The position numbers and the translations under genes are program-made. The notes under the pieces were generated by a model. The model was not told the origin of the DNA and ran no database searches. It saw only the letters and a program-made list of their open reading frames with translations. DNA of 64,000 bases from Liopterus haemorrhoidalis (Eukaryota; Arthropoda; Insecta; Coleoptera; Dytiscidae): NCBI GenBank assembly GCA_963971575.1, contig OZ020612.1, positions 62,001 through 126,000 on the forward strand, given 5' to 3'. Shown piece by piece: positions 1 to 11,947 of the stretch; position 1 is the first letter of the stretch, and every line of letters begins with the position of its first letter.

Positions 1-16
1 AAATACATTTTAGAAC

Positions 17-295
17 AGAAGAGGGGTATAAGTTTAAAGAATTTTTTACAATATTAAAAGTACACAGAAAAACCTAAAAAAAAATTAGATACATATAAAA
101 GTATTAATTTAAACGGTAACCAGACAACTGGGGCCGTAAGACAATTCGGGCCGTTCACAACTGGGGCATTTAGCAACTGGGGCGATGGACAATTCGAGCC
201 GTACACAATTGGGGCTTTGTACAACTGGGGCGATGGACAATTCGGGCCGTTCACAATTGGGGCTTTTGATAACTGGGACTACAACTATAAGAGCT
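17..295. repeat. Imperfect minisatellite, ACAA(C/T)TGGGGC units
   Basis: About ten near-copies of ACAATTCGGGCCGT / ACAACTGGGGCGAT between 118 and 285, with a longer period of about 60 bp. On the minus strand this gives a repeating NCPSPQL..APVV peptide that I consider non-coding. Confidence 0.7.
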
Positions 296-950
296 AGGGT
301 TTTCTTTTGTTTAAAATAAAAAATTATTATTTCACAAGTTGGAAAACAAATATTTCAATGGTTTGATTAAGTACATTTTGATGGGAATTAGAATAAATAA
401 AAAAATTGTATTTTAGGAGTTGGCTTAAGTAAATTTTCGTGTTCATTTCGTGCCGATTAAAAAGAAATTGTATTTTAAGGGTTAGATTAAGTAAAATTTA
501 GTGCTCTTTTGACCCCAGCTGTCATGGAACCGATTTAAACTTAGTTTTGAGAGCGCCCTTGTATTAACTAAGGTACACATATCTCTCTTCCAGCCTGTTA
601 TAATTTGAGCCCAGATTTGAGGTACGTAATAACTGATGTTTAGATCCAGACGCATGATATCGTGATGCCGGACCGAACCACTAAGAATAGTACGTACGAG
701 AAATGGATTTGGAATCGAATTACTGCAGGTTGTTGTGATGAGTGCAATAATTTGTTATTAAATCTTTAACAAGGTCGTAATCTAATGTCGAACTTCCATA
801 TGTGCCTCTCGCTCAACTTCATAACTCGATCGTTAGCTTCGTAATTGCAAAGAGGAAATATTAACATGACAGCAATCTGCATTTCATCTTACTATTAACA
901 ACCATGCTTTACTCACATCCGCAAACCAACGTTCAACTACGGAAAAATGG
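296..950. other. Unassigned intergenic DNA
   Basis: No open frame above 60 codons, no repeat with a second copy in the window, no splice-bounded exon that I can support. Confidence 0.5.
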
Positions 951-959
951 ATTGAAGTC

Positions 960-1010
960 AGTACTGGATACTGGATACTGGGTACTGGGTACTGGGTACC
1001 CGGGTACTGA
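960..1010. repeat. Short tandem repeat, TACTGGG(A) units
   Basis: Seven or eight direct copies of GTACTGGG/ATACTGGA. Confidence 0.85.
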
Positions 1011-1170
1011 CTGCCGAGTGGAGGGTCCGGCACAATATTCACTTCTCTATCTCTGAATATTCAACATCACGCCTAATAGACTTTGCATTTTAATCCACAC
1101 ACTCACCTATCTGCATATCTCAATTTGTGACTTTTTCACATCTTATTTGCATTCGTTCACAAAACAATAC

Positions 1171-1270
1171 CTACGAGGGTTATCCCAAAAATAATACACT
1201 TACAATATAATTAACATACATTTTATTTTTAAAACTTATTCACATTGTTGTCAGTTTTTTTTTTTAATTC
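1171..1270. mobile_element. Possible mariner terminal repeat remnant
   Basis: CTACGAGGGTTATCCCAAAA after a TA dinucleotide resembles the outer end of common insect mariner elements. No transposase and no matching second end was found nearby, so this is at most a solo end. Confidence 0.35.
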
Positions 1271-1551
1271 GGAGGGGTAAATACAAAATGTTGATTTACA
1301 TTAGAGCACTGAAAAATTAGATGAACTGAATTTCCACTTGTATTTGGTATTGTATCGATACCAGTGCCGTACCTAAGGTCCCACAGGCCTTGAGGCTCGG
1401 TTGGAGAAGTTAGGGAGGACTTAGGGGAAAGTACTGACAAAATGAAGACAGTAACGTACACACCTACGCAGGGCTTTTGTTTGATAGAAAGATTACAGCA
1501 AATAATGTGAAAATATGTTCAGCCGTTTTCAGGTGAACACCAAAGAGACAA

Positions 1552-1554
<3 letters not shown>

Positions 1555-1646
<92 letters not shown>
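1555..1646. repeat. (GA)n microsatellite
   Basis: About 46 uninterrupted GA units. Confidence 0.98.
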
Positions 1647-1649
<3 letters not shown>

Positions 1650-1661
1650 TTGAGTCTAGAT

Positions 1662-2071
1662 CAGCGTTTCTCAAATTTTTTAAAACTTTCGGCGTGGCGC
1701 ACCCTTTAAAAATTGTTCGAGAGCTCGCGGACCCCTATTAATAAAAAAAAAAAGGAAAAGTACAGTGAATAAAACATTTATTTTACAAACAATTATGTAT
1801 TCAGAATATCACATACAATATTACATGCTATGTAATCGTTAAATAACAAATAACAAGTTTAATTTGTCTTTTGGGATGGATGCATTCGCTTTGCCTGAAC
1901 TAATTCTTCTATGTTTGGCTTTGTTTTGACCAGTGCAACTCCCATGTAATTTGTCGAATCTAGGTGTGGTGGGGGAACGACGCAGTTCAGTCAGTTATAT
2001 AATATAAATATGCGTTCGTTTTTCACGGACCTACCGAAATCGCTTCGCGGACCCCACTTTGAGAACCGCTG
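1662..2071. mobile_element. hAT-type MITE, 410 bp
   Basis: The left end is CAGCGTTTCTCAAA and the right end TTTGAGAACCGCTG, imperfect inverted repeats. The flanks are the identical 8-mer GTCTAGAT (1654-1661 and 2072-2079), the target duplication size of hAT transposons. No transposase inside. The insertion abuts a long (GA)n array. Confidence 0.9.
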
Positions 2072-2079
2072 GTCTAGAT

Positions 2080-3760
2080 AATCAACTGAAACTCATAGAA
2101 ACAAAGTATGAAGTGGGGAAAATAAAGGAACGTATGCCTGCAATTTTATTGATATAGATGAGTTCGGTTAGTTTCCGTTCAAATGGGAAAAATAATGCAA
2201 CGATTCGAGAAGTTAAAATTGAAAAAGTATCTGCATTGAAAAGTTTTAAAAAGTGTAAAATATTTGTGGGGTTGTGTTGAATTGGTGTGGTGTGCACTTT
2301 GTACAGTGTGCAGCGTGCAGTGTGTGCACTGTGGGCAGTGGAAATCGATAGAGTAACAAGCAGTTGTGTCTTGTTTGGATGACGTCCAGCAATCCGCTCA
2401 CTATACCACTCAAAGAAGACTGCTGCCATCACTTTCTGCCTCGCACCATATCCTTATTTTATGTATCCTAAAGTCAAAAATCAAATTAATAGCCTTAAAG
2501 GTGATAACTTGCTGTAACCAAAACACTTCTGTATACAGGTGGTCGAAAACACTTGGACGACCATCTTTTTATTCACGGTGTTTTTGAGAACTGTTAAAGC
2601 ATTGCTTACTTCTTTATTATCAGAGACGAAGGAAGTTGAATTAAGAAAAGTCAAGTATTCAACTGTATAAATAAGAATTTAAAAAAAAATAATAATAATA
2701 ACAAAATAAACTGAATACTCTTTATTTTGCTGTAACATAGATAATATATTTTTCTTTAATAAATCATAAGGGCACTTTGGGTCTAAACCTAATGTTTAAA
2801 AAGCCCGACCATAAACAATTGCTTAGTATAATGTATGATGAGAAAACCGCTGTATTTTATTTTATTTATCTTCTATAAATAAGATCGTTCACTTTTCAAT
2901 CTAATATTCTTTATTTAAACATGTCTTGTGTCATATTTGCAGTACTTTTATGTGGCTAGATAAATCTTTTGTTTTGTAATTAATAATGATAAACATGTCA
3001 ACAGTTTGCACGTTCAAATTTCAAAAACAAATGCGCTAGTGGGCAGAGAATGTATTTTCCATGCCATTAGGCAATTTGGAATTTGTTACAAAATGAGCAT
3101 ATTTCGTGTCAAAGTGATGAATTTCATTAATCTATCGTTGCGAGTTTGTGTAAATGACTTTAATAGATTCGGACAGTCTGTCAATAAAGTCACTTTATTT
3201 GGGAATATTTAATTACATTTGCACATATTACCTATTAGCCATACGCCATACAGTTATGCTTTCATCGCTATGCATTTATGTTAGTTTGATTTATTTTGCA
3301 TTTCTATTCATTATCATTAATTACTGGAATTAGGGGTCCTCCCCAGGGCTCCTCTCCAGGGCTCGCCCCCCCCCAACCCCCCAGAGCCGACACATCTTAC
3401 CGGAAACAGCTCGCATCCCCCGGGATGACAGGGAAGAAAACACCAGCTACTGCTAATTAATATCTCATGTTTCGAGAAACACAAGTTTTCTTTTATTCTC
3501 TCTAATACTTTCCTTCGAGAATCCCTACCTATTACTCCCTAATTTTTAAACGCGTAATTAACAAATACTTTCTCAAGTAGCTGCGGGGAATGTTGCGTTG
3601 CTATTAATTAAAGGGCTGGATGTGGGGGGGGGGTGAACCTGAGGTGCACGTGCCCTCGTCCTCGACTACTTCCATTCACGCACTCATTCTTCACTTGTTC
3701 CGCAAATCATTTATAATTTGTTTGACATTATGTATTAAGAGGATCCTGCACTGGTTACAC
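2080..3760. other. Unassigned DNA with C- and G-rich tracts
   Basis: Contains GTGTGCA-rich low complexity (2280-2335) and a CCCC-rich stretch with CTCCCCAGGGCTCCTCTCCA (3340-3425). ORFs at 2082-2432 and 3620-3844 show no recognisable domain. Confidence 0.45.
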
Positions 3761-4336
3761 ATATTAGACCGGAAGCTCATGACAGTTTTTGGTCTCCGAT
3801 TTCATACAGCATGCCTTTTGGAGGAGAGAATATTTACCCTGTGACAACAAAAAAGGGATGGTACTAAACCCCTGCACGCTTTCCGGTCATAGGGAAAATT
3901 GCATTTCCACTTAAACACAAAATTTTTGTGCTTTTCTCTGATTTAATATTGCTTGCCCTTTTGTCAAAAGAAAGTTATAACAAATTTAAAGTCTTTTAAA
4001 TATATGCATGCGATTCGGAGGGTCCCAAAGGGCTCAAACGGTCATGTGATCTTGTAATAAAAAAATATGATTTTCCGCGTTTTCATACAGCATGCCTATA
4101 ATTAAAAGACTTTAAATTTGTTATAACTTTCTTTTGACAAAAGGGCAAGCAATATTAAATCAGAGAAAAACACAAAAATTTTGTGCAAGTGGAAATGCAA
4201 TTTTCCCTATGACCGGAAAGCGTGCAGGGGTTTAGTACCATCCCTTTTTTGTTGTCACAGGGTAAATATTCTCTCCTCCAAAAGGCATGCTGTATGAAAT
4301 CGGAGACCAAAAATATCATGAGCTCCCAGTCTATAT
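3761..4336. mobile_element. Fold-back (inverted-repeat) element
   Basis: Two arms of about 235 bp, 3761-3999 and about 4100-4336, are reverse complements of each other. Shared blocks include GGTCTCCGATTTCATACAGC, AAAGGGATGGTACTAAACCC and GACTTTAAATTTGTTATAAC. The spacer is about 100 bp and carries an extra copy of TTTCATACAGCATGCC. No clear target duplication. Confidence 0.85.
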
Positions 4337-4640
4337 CACTGTATTTATAAATAATTCATAAAGAGTAACGAATTTAAAAATAATACAACTGAATCAACAA
4401 ACTATCTATGGTCTTTACATATATTTTTGTTAGATTATATTCTTGAACTGAATAAGGCAGAATGTTGGTTAGTCTGAAAGTTTATTTTCATTTCATTATA
4501 AGTAGGTTCTATTGTACAAAAATGTATCCAGAAATCATGTACAGTTAGTAAATTTAAACTTATATAACCTACAATAAGTTGTAGCTATAAAAGTTGCAAC
4601 TGCCACATTTTTAGAGCCCGAGCCGCCACTGGTTAAGCTG
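4336..4640 (-). repeat. Dispersed GGTTATATAA/CAGTGGCGGCTCG repeat, copy 1
   Basis: On the minus strand: CCAGTGGCGGCTCGG, then GTTGCAACTTTTATAGC, GGTTATATAAGT, TTACTAACTGTAC, ATAATGAAATGAAAAT. Other pieces lie at 28194-28340 (+), 36480-36635 (+), 42560-42715 (-), 54405-54490 (-) and 62247-62318 (+). Confidence 0.7.
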
Positions 4641-5690
4641 GTTGCTTTGCTAATTTTCTTTCCAGCGATATGTAGTTTTTAGTGCTTTTTCCTGTGTGTT
4701 GGTAGGCGAGTATTGCGCGAATCGAGCCCAAGATAATAATATGAAAAGACATGTTGAAGAGTGGAATCGTCGTATGTTAGAATAAAGAAGCCAGTTCAAA
4801 GAGATCTTTTGATCTGTTGTAGTTAGTGAGATATTCCTTCTTGCCCGCTCCCGCTCTCCTGCTCTCCCGTGGGATACACCAGGTGCTTTATCTTCAAGAA
4901 AAATAAAATTCCATTTGCTAATAGCGCCTTTAAATGCAGACATCCGCATACAACATGTAACACAACTGTCTCCATTGATTAAACGGCCTCGAAATTAAAC
5001 AAGTGTGCAATATCACACATTTCAGGGTTTTGGTGGGCTTCTAGTGAGTGAAAAATCCATCGAGTGTTCCAACACGGAATGTCTAGCCTATTTCATTTCC
5101 GGAGCACTCCTTTGTTTAGTTTTTGAAATACCAACAATCTGAAATTATTTCTATTACATTTAAGATAAACATACGTATTTAGAGGAGAATCCGAGCCTTT
5201 TTTACATCTATTTTTATTGATTTTAAATAACGAATTATTCCTAAACGACAGATCAAAACTAAACAATATTTTCGCGAGCTATGCCTCAAACAGGACATAG
5301 ATTTTTTTCAACTATCGAATTGACGACAGCTTTATTAGGTGAATAATTGAATTTTCAAACAAATTTTCAGACTAAACAACAGTCGGATGTTTTTATAAAG
5401 AGAATAACGTCATAAATAATGTCTATACTTTTATATAATCTAAGTCACTTAAAAACATTTTCTCCATTAGATAACAGAGAACCATTAATTTTAAAAGATT
5501 TTTACACAGCGTTAGAATTTGTGAGGTTATGTATAATATTGTGCTTATGTGGACATAATATTCAGACAATTTTCAACGTTTAGATAGTAGCTCGATGTAT
5601 GGAGTACTTTTTTTTACTTTTCGATGAACTTATAAAATAGCATAAAAGAATAGATCTACAATCTTCCATCTATAGAAGTTCCTCAAAAAG
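4641..5690. other. Unassigned DNA
   Basis: A minus-strand frame at 4650-4949 has no known domain. 5020-5060 (CACACATTTCAGGGTTT) distantly resembles the dispersed repeat at 10860. Confidence 0.45.
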
Positions 5691-5970
5691 AGGTTTTATG
5701 TGATAACTTAGAAAATTAAAATTGTGATTTGCATATTTAAAAAATGATAGTTAAATAATAATATTAAAAGAAAAGAATCAATAAAATAACACGAGCCTAT
5801 TTTTATTAGCAAACATTCATTCAGATCAGACTTTATCTTTATCATTTAAATCAGAAATTGTCCAAATTTAAATAGGTAATCGATTTTTGGTATTTTTGAT
5901 AATTAACATTTTAATTACATATTTGAATTCATTTGTAACCTTAAAAATAAGAGGATTAAATGTTACCCTG
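5690..5970. repeat. Dispersed AT-rich repeat, copy A
   Basis: Collinear with 16430-16790: GAAAATTAAA.TTG..ATTT.CATATTTAAA, then TCGATTTTT.GTA.TTT, then TAACATATTTGAATT..TT. Class unknown, strongly diverged. Confidence 0.55.
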
Positions 5971-6184
5971 TCAAATAACTGCAAATATATGTGAAATTAA
6001 AGAAATATATTTTCGTAAAAATAAAAGAAACAATTTAGAATTTGTTGAAAAATGCGCTCCTAGCATATTTTATACATCAGGATGTTGTAACAGAGGCAGA
6101 ATTTTCTGAAATAAAAGAAAAAAACAATATTTTTTCTACTATAACAATTTTTTCTTAGTTTCAAAATGCGCACTTAGGCTAATT

Positions 6185-6500
6185 TTAGCTCTAGATTTAA
6201 AAACTAGCAACCGTAAGTCTGTGACATTTCAGAGACAGACAGTGCGGCACTGTCGTTCCCCGAATGTCCTGGAAGTCCTTGCCTGGCTGATATGGTTGAT
6301 GCAGTAACGACATTTGAGCATGGTGTGACTGAAGCGAAGTAAACTGCGGCGAGGAATGTCGAGGTGACAGTGAGGTGGATAGTGGATAGTGCAAAGGTGT
6401 TTGGCGAGAGTGGCCTGTGTGAGTTCAGTGGCAAATGTCACTTTTCATGTTGTAATCAAATTGCGAGAAGCCGCGGCAACTGGCTGCCGCTAACTCCATT
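6185..6500. other. GC-richer island with overlapping open frames, unassigned
   Basis: Unlike its AT-rich surroundings, this stretch has balanced composition. All three minus-strand frames stay open for 65-76 codons, while the plus strand has stops. I recognise no domain in any frame. It could be an untranslated or coding exon, a regulatory island or an old repeat. Confidence 0.3.
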
Positions 6501-7019
6501 AAGGGCCTCAATCAAACCCACTTCAAAAGTTGCATGAAATTTAATATACGTGTAGAAAAACACCATTTAACATCATGTATCTGTACAGCTTTTTAATCTC
6601 TCAAATATAATCAAATCTATTTCGTTTCGCTTGCTCGACGCGAAAGTTGCACGAAGCGGACGAGGAAATTTATGATGTCAAGACTTGAAATATTTATCTA
6701 TTGCGTACACAGGTACCTGTATCGGGCGCTTCCCCACCGTGTGTCATTCATGGCTACTTGCACTGTTTACACACCACGTCACTTCGATAGCCAACACTTG
6801 GATTTACTGTTCAAACTTGGAGTGCTGCTCGCTGCTCTTGCCATCTCATTCCACTTCACCCACTTCTACACTCATTCTAAATCTTTCTTATTCCGGTTCA
6901 CATCATAAAGATTAATTCACATTAATGTGGATTATTTATATTCATAAAATTGGAGGCTATATTTGTTTTTTAAAAATTTTTATGCGTCTCATATTTGGTT
7001 TCTACACGTTTCAGAGAGA

Positions 7020-7173
7020 GGTGGGGCCCTTTTTTTTTGTTCATTACTTAAATTTTGGGAGGTGAGGACTTTTTTTTTTGCTCGTCACTTAGATTTTGAG
7101 AGGTGAGGACCTTTTTTTTGCTCATCACTTGATTTTGGAGAGGAGCGTCAGTTTTCCTTACTGCGGCTCTGTA
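7020..7173. mobile_element. Truncated relative of the 51377 MITE
   Basis: Three poly-T cassettes followed by the right terminus CCTTACTGCGGCTCTG, matching the end at 51638. The left terminus is missing. Confidence 0.65.
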
Positions 7174-7179
7174 TATAAT

Positions 7180-7595
7180 CCTTTATTTATATCTACACGT
7201 TTCAGATGATAATGCGACAACAAAAAAAAAACAATTTTTGTCTGCCTGTCCGAGATTCACGCAAAAACCGCTGGACATATTTTCACATAATTTGGTATGA
7301 TGATAGAGTGAAACCAGGATTCGAACATAGGCTATAAGGCATTTAAAATTTTTGGCTCAGCAGCAAAAATGAATATAAGACAAAAAAAAAAACTATTTAT
7401 CTCTGTTTAATGCAGTTTTTAATAAGAAATATATTTGGGGAGCTATGCAGAGAGCTGCTTATAAACAAAGTATTTCACTTATTATTTACTAAACATCAAA
7501 AATATATACAAAAGACTGATAGAGAATAAAGATACGATTATTTTGTGTTCTATTTGAAACTGAAATATATCACGCAAGGTACACCAGCTAGTTTT
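7180..7595. repeat. Dispersed element ending ACCAGCTAG|T
   Basis: Contains TTGTCTGCCTGTCCGAGATT and TTCACATAATTTGGTATGATG and ends GGTACACCAGCTAG followed by T, compatible with a Helitron-type CTAG/T end. A similar sequence in reverse starts CTAGCTGACTTCTCCGG near 45019. No RepHel protein, so the class is tentative. Confidence 0.4.
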
Positions 7596-8757
7596 TTTTT
7601 TATAAAGTTTCGACATTTCGAAGTTAAGTCGATTTTTTCACTTTTTCCACTTTTGCACTGTGTTTTTCTCGAATATAATATCGCTGTTTTGGCACTTTAG
7701 TATTGTAGGCCTCGTTTGAACGGTGATACATTCGATTAAGTTTTCCGATTGCTGAGTTTAACTGCCAAAGTGGTGCGGAATAGCGTAATTTTTGCCTCGC
7801 CTACTTACACGTGCCGGCGCTGTGTCACAGTCAAGATCTCGATAAGTCTCAGTATCACGCGTACATCTATGGTCTATCATCTATTGTACGCGTAGCAGTA
7901 AGTTTTGAAACCTATCCCAATTTCGATTTCCGAGGGGAGAAAATCCAAACCAGATGCGGACAAAGACGTAATCTACATAAAAAAATATTTTGTTGTGATT
8001 AGAACAAAAAATTATTAGGCCAGGATAAAAAGTTTTGAAGGGATAATGGGGAGGGGGAGGCCTATTGGCAGATGTGGACGAATTCGGCTGGTAAATGATG
8101 ATAATGATGACTGCGAAATATCTGCCCGAAGATGTGTGAACGTTTTATACTTCATATGATTTTTTATTTGATAAATCATTTGAACGATGTGAAACAATAA
8201 ATTTGGATCGTTTCGTTGCAAAGAATCCGATTACGTATCAAAGAAGTCATATATAGCATCTGAGCAGATATCAAGAGAATATCGTTAAATTCCCACAATA
8301 TTATATTCTTTGTGGATTCGCCTTTGAAAAGAATCCGTCAAATGTATTTTTATTAGTTTCTTATTGAGAAGGCAGGTTATAGCAATTTCTTTTAAAATCA
8401 TTTTTAAATGTTTCTAACAGTTCCGGTATTAAATAAAGTACAAATTGGTCTGCCTTTGAACTTGACGAGCTGAACACTTTTTGCTCACTTCAAAGTTGAA
8501 TTCAAATTCAAAATCAATTAACAAAAAATTCTAGAAAATTTACTCTTAGCAATTATAGTCTCTAATTTGTTCTCTCCTTAATCTCGTTACTACTTCAATT
8601 TCAATTTAACAAATAATTGTTTCCCATTTCAAAAATACTTTAAACTATCTTTCACACATTTCAAGCTTTCATTGGTCTGTAGTTACTGACTACATCTTTT
8701 TTTTACAATATTATTATTTTTTCAAATTTATTTTTTTAAATAAGTTAGGCCCGGTCT
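7596..8757. other. Unassigned DNA
   Basis: A CpG-bearing stretch at 7740-7900 (GTACATCTATGGTCTATCAT) and AT-rich DNA after it. No supported exon. Confidence 0.45.
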
Positions 8758-9006
8758 TTCCACCTTCAGATAAAGTTCCAGGTAACTATCTGACAGATAA
8801 GGTTATTTGTAACTTCATCTGCTGAATAAATGTCAATACCAGTCAGTGAATCCAATACGTCAGTCTCATTATCTGTTAGATAACTATCCGATAGATACAT
8901 TTGTATAGAAAGAAGGGATGATATTTACTCAGCAGATGAAGTTACAAATAACCTTATCTGTCAGATAGTTACCTGGAACTTTATCTGAAGGTGGAAAACC
9001 TGGGCC
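8758..9006. mobile_element. Harbinger/Tourist-type MITE, copy 1 (249 bp)
   Basis: Begins GGCCCGGTCTTTCCACCTTC and ends with its complement (one variant region, AACCTGGGCC). The long arms include CTATCTGACAGATAAGG. Flanked by TTA (8755-8757 and 9007-9009), the 3-bp duplication of PIF/Harbinger elements. Confidence 0.87.
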
Positions 9007-9501
9007 TTAATCAGATCAGACATTAGTTGAAGATAATCAAAATGTTGTTACAACAAAAACATCAGATATAGACGGGAAATTAACTTTGGAATTGGTAACT
9101 GTGAAAATAATTCTACTGGCACTAATTTACGGTGAATGAGCCACAACATTAGAATTAGATAAATTCAAACAAAAAGTCATATTTTTCGAAAAAAATATAT
9201 GTTTTTTATATTAAATAAATTTCGAGTGTAGTAATCCGTTTTATATCAATGTGCATTACTCCAATTTATTTTTATCCTGTGTGGAAAATAATGTGGAGGC
9301 ATATTTTAAAAAAAATGTTTTTGGTATAAATTTCGGGTAATTTGGATGTGTCACAAAATGTTGTCGATGTTGCTTGCTTAAGGTGAATGCTGGAAAGTCG
9401 CATAAATGTGGAGTTAACAACAGTTACAAGTAAAAATAAAAAAGCGCATTAAAAAAATTATCTTTTGTAGAAAATATTACAACAGATGCAACAGAGTTAT
9501 A

Positions 9502-9786
9502 ATGGGAATGTTTTCAGCAGCGAGAGAAATTTTAATGAATACTTGTGATTCAATTCAGTGGGCAAAAAGTCCTGTATTTTTAATACAGAATAACCGGGAA
9601 CACTTGAAAAAGTTACCTCTTGAAGTGGCAGGCTTTTTTAAATTCACAAGTCTTTTCATTACGTGCGTGTGCGACTGTTTATATTTGAGGGGGTCAGAGC
9701 TTAAGTGGTGTAAGTCATATTTTGTATATTTCGAGAAACAAACCCTTTTACTAAATTTAATATCAGAAGAAGAGTGCCCGGTGTGA
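9502..9786 (+). CDS. Possible orphan exon of a membrane receptor-like gene (weak)
   Basis: A 94-codon frame in AT-rich DNA contains SIQW, a basic middle, KKLPLEVAGFFKFTSLFIT and a Cys-rich end. The W....K...L......KL.L.AGFF order faintly recalls the C-terminal part of insect odorant receptors, but key flanking residues are missing and no neighbouring exon was found. Chance is a serious alternative. Confidence 0.15.
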   Translation: MGMFSAAREILMNTCDSIQWAKSPVFLIQNNREHLKKLPLEVAGFFKFTSLFITCVCDCLYLRGSELKWCKSYFVYFEKQTLLLNLISEEECPV

Positions 9787-9864
9787 TCTTTACATTCAAC
9801 AGATTTATTCGTCCAGTTTGCGCTTTTAAGTTATTAAGTGGTAGCAGTATTTATAGAGGTTTTG

Positions 9865-9990
9865 CACACAAATTTACACTTTTGCAAATTAAATTCAAAC
9901 TTTTGATAGTCAAATACAAAATTTTGCAAATCAAATTCACTCTTTTGTAAATCAGATTGATGTTTTTGAAAATCAAATTCAGTCTTTCGC
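9865..9990. repeat. Minisatellite, about 26-bp unit
   Basis: Five diverged copies of CTTTTGCAAATCAAATTCA. Confidence 0.7.
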
Positions 9991-10169
9991 AATTCGTGAC
10001 ATTCTTAAGATGATACTGACTTCTGAACATGTCGAACTAAGAATAAATTCCATTCGAGGTGGATTAAACCGGTTACGGATTACATTAGATGTGCCAATTA
10101 ATAAAACTAAAAAAAAATATAGAAATTATTAAATTATAGAATACGTATTAACCTTTTTTTAAATTTTAT

Positions 10170-10304
10170 TTTAATGGCTTTTGCTGCTGCAGCAGTCAGC
10201 CAGGACAATTCTTATTTTTGAAAAATTCCATGCCTGAACGGGATTTGAACCCGAGACCTTAGCAACGCAGAGCACATGTATTACCTCCGCTACACTGGTC
10301 GGCA
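10170..10304 (-). mobile_element. tRNA-derived SINE, copy 2
   Basis: Reverse orientation of the 29828 family: B box GGGTTCAAATCCCG (minus, about 10239-10255), CACATGTGCTCTGCGTTGC-like anticodon region and the same tail (AAAAATAAGAATTGTCCTGG). Confidence 0.78.
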
Positions 10305-10849
10305 TAATAACCTTTTAAAAGTGAATATTTTAAATGTCAAATATCAAAAAATTTGCCAGCAACATAAATGAGAAATAACACTTATTTCAATACCGTGGGG
10401 CTAGCACATTGTGTCATTTATTTATTTTTTTAATTTGTCACAACACTCTGTCTTTGCCCCCCCTCCCCCTCATTTGTTGGAAGAGGTGACTGATTATCGC
10501 GATCGCGGATAATATATAGATTTATGTGAGTTAGCTTTGACTCTTCTATTAATTAACATTGAATAATGCTTCCATTGATTCCATAGTTTAGTTTCTGCTG
10601 GTAATCCAACTTCAATTACTATCAATTATTCCCAATTACTAACTTGAAAGCTACATTTTATATGAATACTGTAGCTGAGATGGCCAAATCAAAACGGGAA
10701 ATCAAATGTGCCAAGAAAAATGAATCTGTTGAAATGCGGTTGAGGTTATACAGTTTATTTAAGACTCTACGAATTAAAGCGTTTCGGAGTTCGTTCGTAA
10801 AATGGTATTCGTAAAGTTGGAACTTAATTTGCATATGAGCAATGTTAAA

Positions 10850-11150
10850 AAATTGATGTGAAGTGTGAATTTTCACACATTGCAGGGTTTCGCAGGTATA
10901 TAATAAGTGAAGGCGGCATGCTGAGTGTGTAGAACAAATTTTGCTTTGTAGTAACCACGGCAAAATGAACGATCTTTTTAAAATAATTTATCGTCTGTTA
11001 ATCTCAGAGCTTTAAAAACAAATTTTATGTTAAAATATTTTTTTGTTAATTTTAATTCGAATACTTAATATCATTATTTAGGTTTCTAAATAAGTGCAGT
11101 ATTTTTTTTTATATAACAAGGTTCATTAAGATTTTGAAAATTGGGCCTAT
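10850..11150 (+). repeat. Dispersed repeat, forward copy
   Basis: TTGATGTGAAGTGTGAATTT, GGGTTTCGCAGGT, ATTATTTAGGTTTCTAAATA and AAGGTTCATTAAGATTTTGA occur in this order, and reversed at 16030-16260. Class unknown. Confidence 0.75.
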
Positions 11151-11349
11151 GGCTTTCATGGTTGTTTTAAATCATACGCTCCGCCCCTCTGGCTTCGTAT
11201 AAATGACACATAGAATGAAAATATAATTCCAATTGGTTATTAAATTTACGCTCTTGAAAATTAAATTCAAAATGTGCTAAAATATAACTAGAATTTTAAC
11301 AAATTAATTTAAACAAAATAAATATGAAAAAAAAAACAAAAAATAAAAT

Positions 11350-11437
11350 TGACTCCACAAGCCAGGAACGAACCTGTGTAGTGAATAACGATCTTGTGTA
11401 GTTGTCGTGCAACTGAGCCACTAGACCACCAAACGCT
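11350..11437 (-). other. tRNA-like sequence, possibly another SINE head
   Basis: On the minus strand TGGTCTAGTGGCTCAGTTGC resembles a tRNA A box and GGTTCGTTCC a B box, 74-80 bp apart. The cloverleaf is not convincing, so it is a tRNA pseudogene or SINE rather than a tRNA gene. Confidence 0.4.
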
Positions 11438-11450
11438 TATCAACTTGGTG

Positions 11451-11913
11451 TGTTATAAGAGTATAACATGTATGCATCGTCAACCAAAAACACAAAAAAT
11501 GCGTTATTTTCCGAAAACATAATCTGATCAAAAATTTCTGTTGTACTATTCCGGTTCACACCAATATACATTACTTAGAATTTTTTCACATTTTTAGTTT
11601 AAACCATCTGGGCTACAGGGTGTGGGACAAATTTTTTTTTGCACAATTTTGGCAAAAATCGCCTCAAAATAATTTATTTTGCAAAAATAAAATTTTGATC
11701 GTTAATCCACGTACTAAGGGCTTTCATTTGATACCCTACTCAGAATTTTAAAAAAATATTATTTTTTTCGATGAGCACATATTTGTTTATATTTTTAGGG
11801 GGATATGTTTTTTAGATGTTTTAGTATTTTTCCTATGTGCGGGTCAAAAAGTTGTACAAGCATGCCAATTTTCAACTCTCTAGGTTTAGCCGTTTGGCTA
11901 CAATTTTTACCGA

Positions 11914-11947
<34 letters not shown>

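Noticed and set aside
1515..1709. ORF with a long Arg-Glu repeat
   Set aside because: Translation of the (GA)n tract; no flanking coding signal.
10239..10304. Considered as a tRNA gene (likewise 29828-29900)
   Set aside because: Good B box but poor cloverleaf, and two copies share a non-tRNA tail, so it is a SINE.
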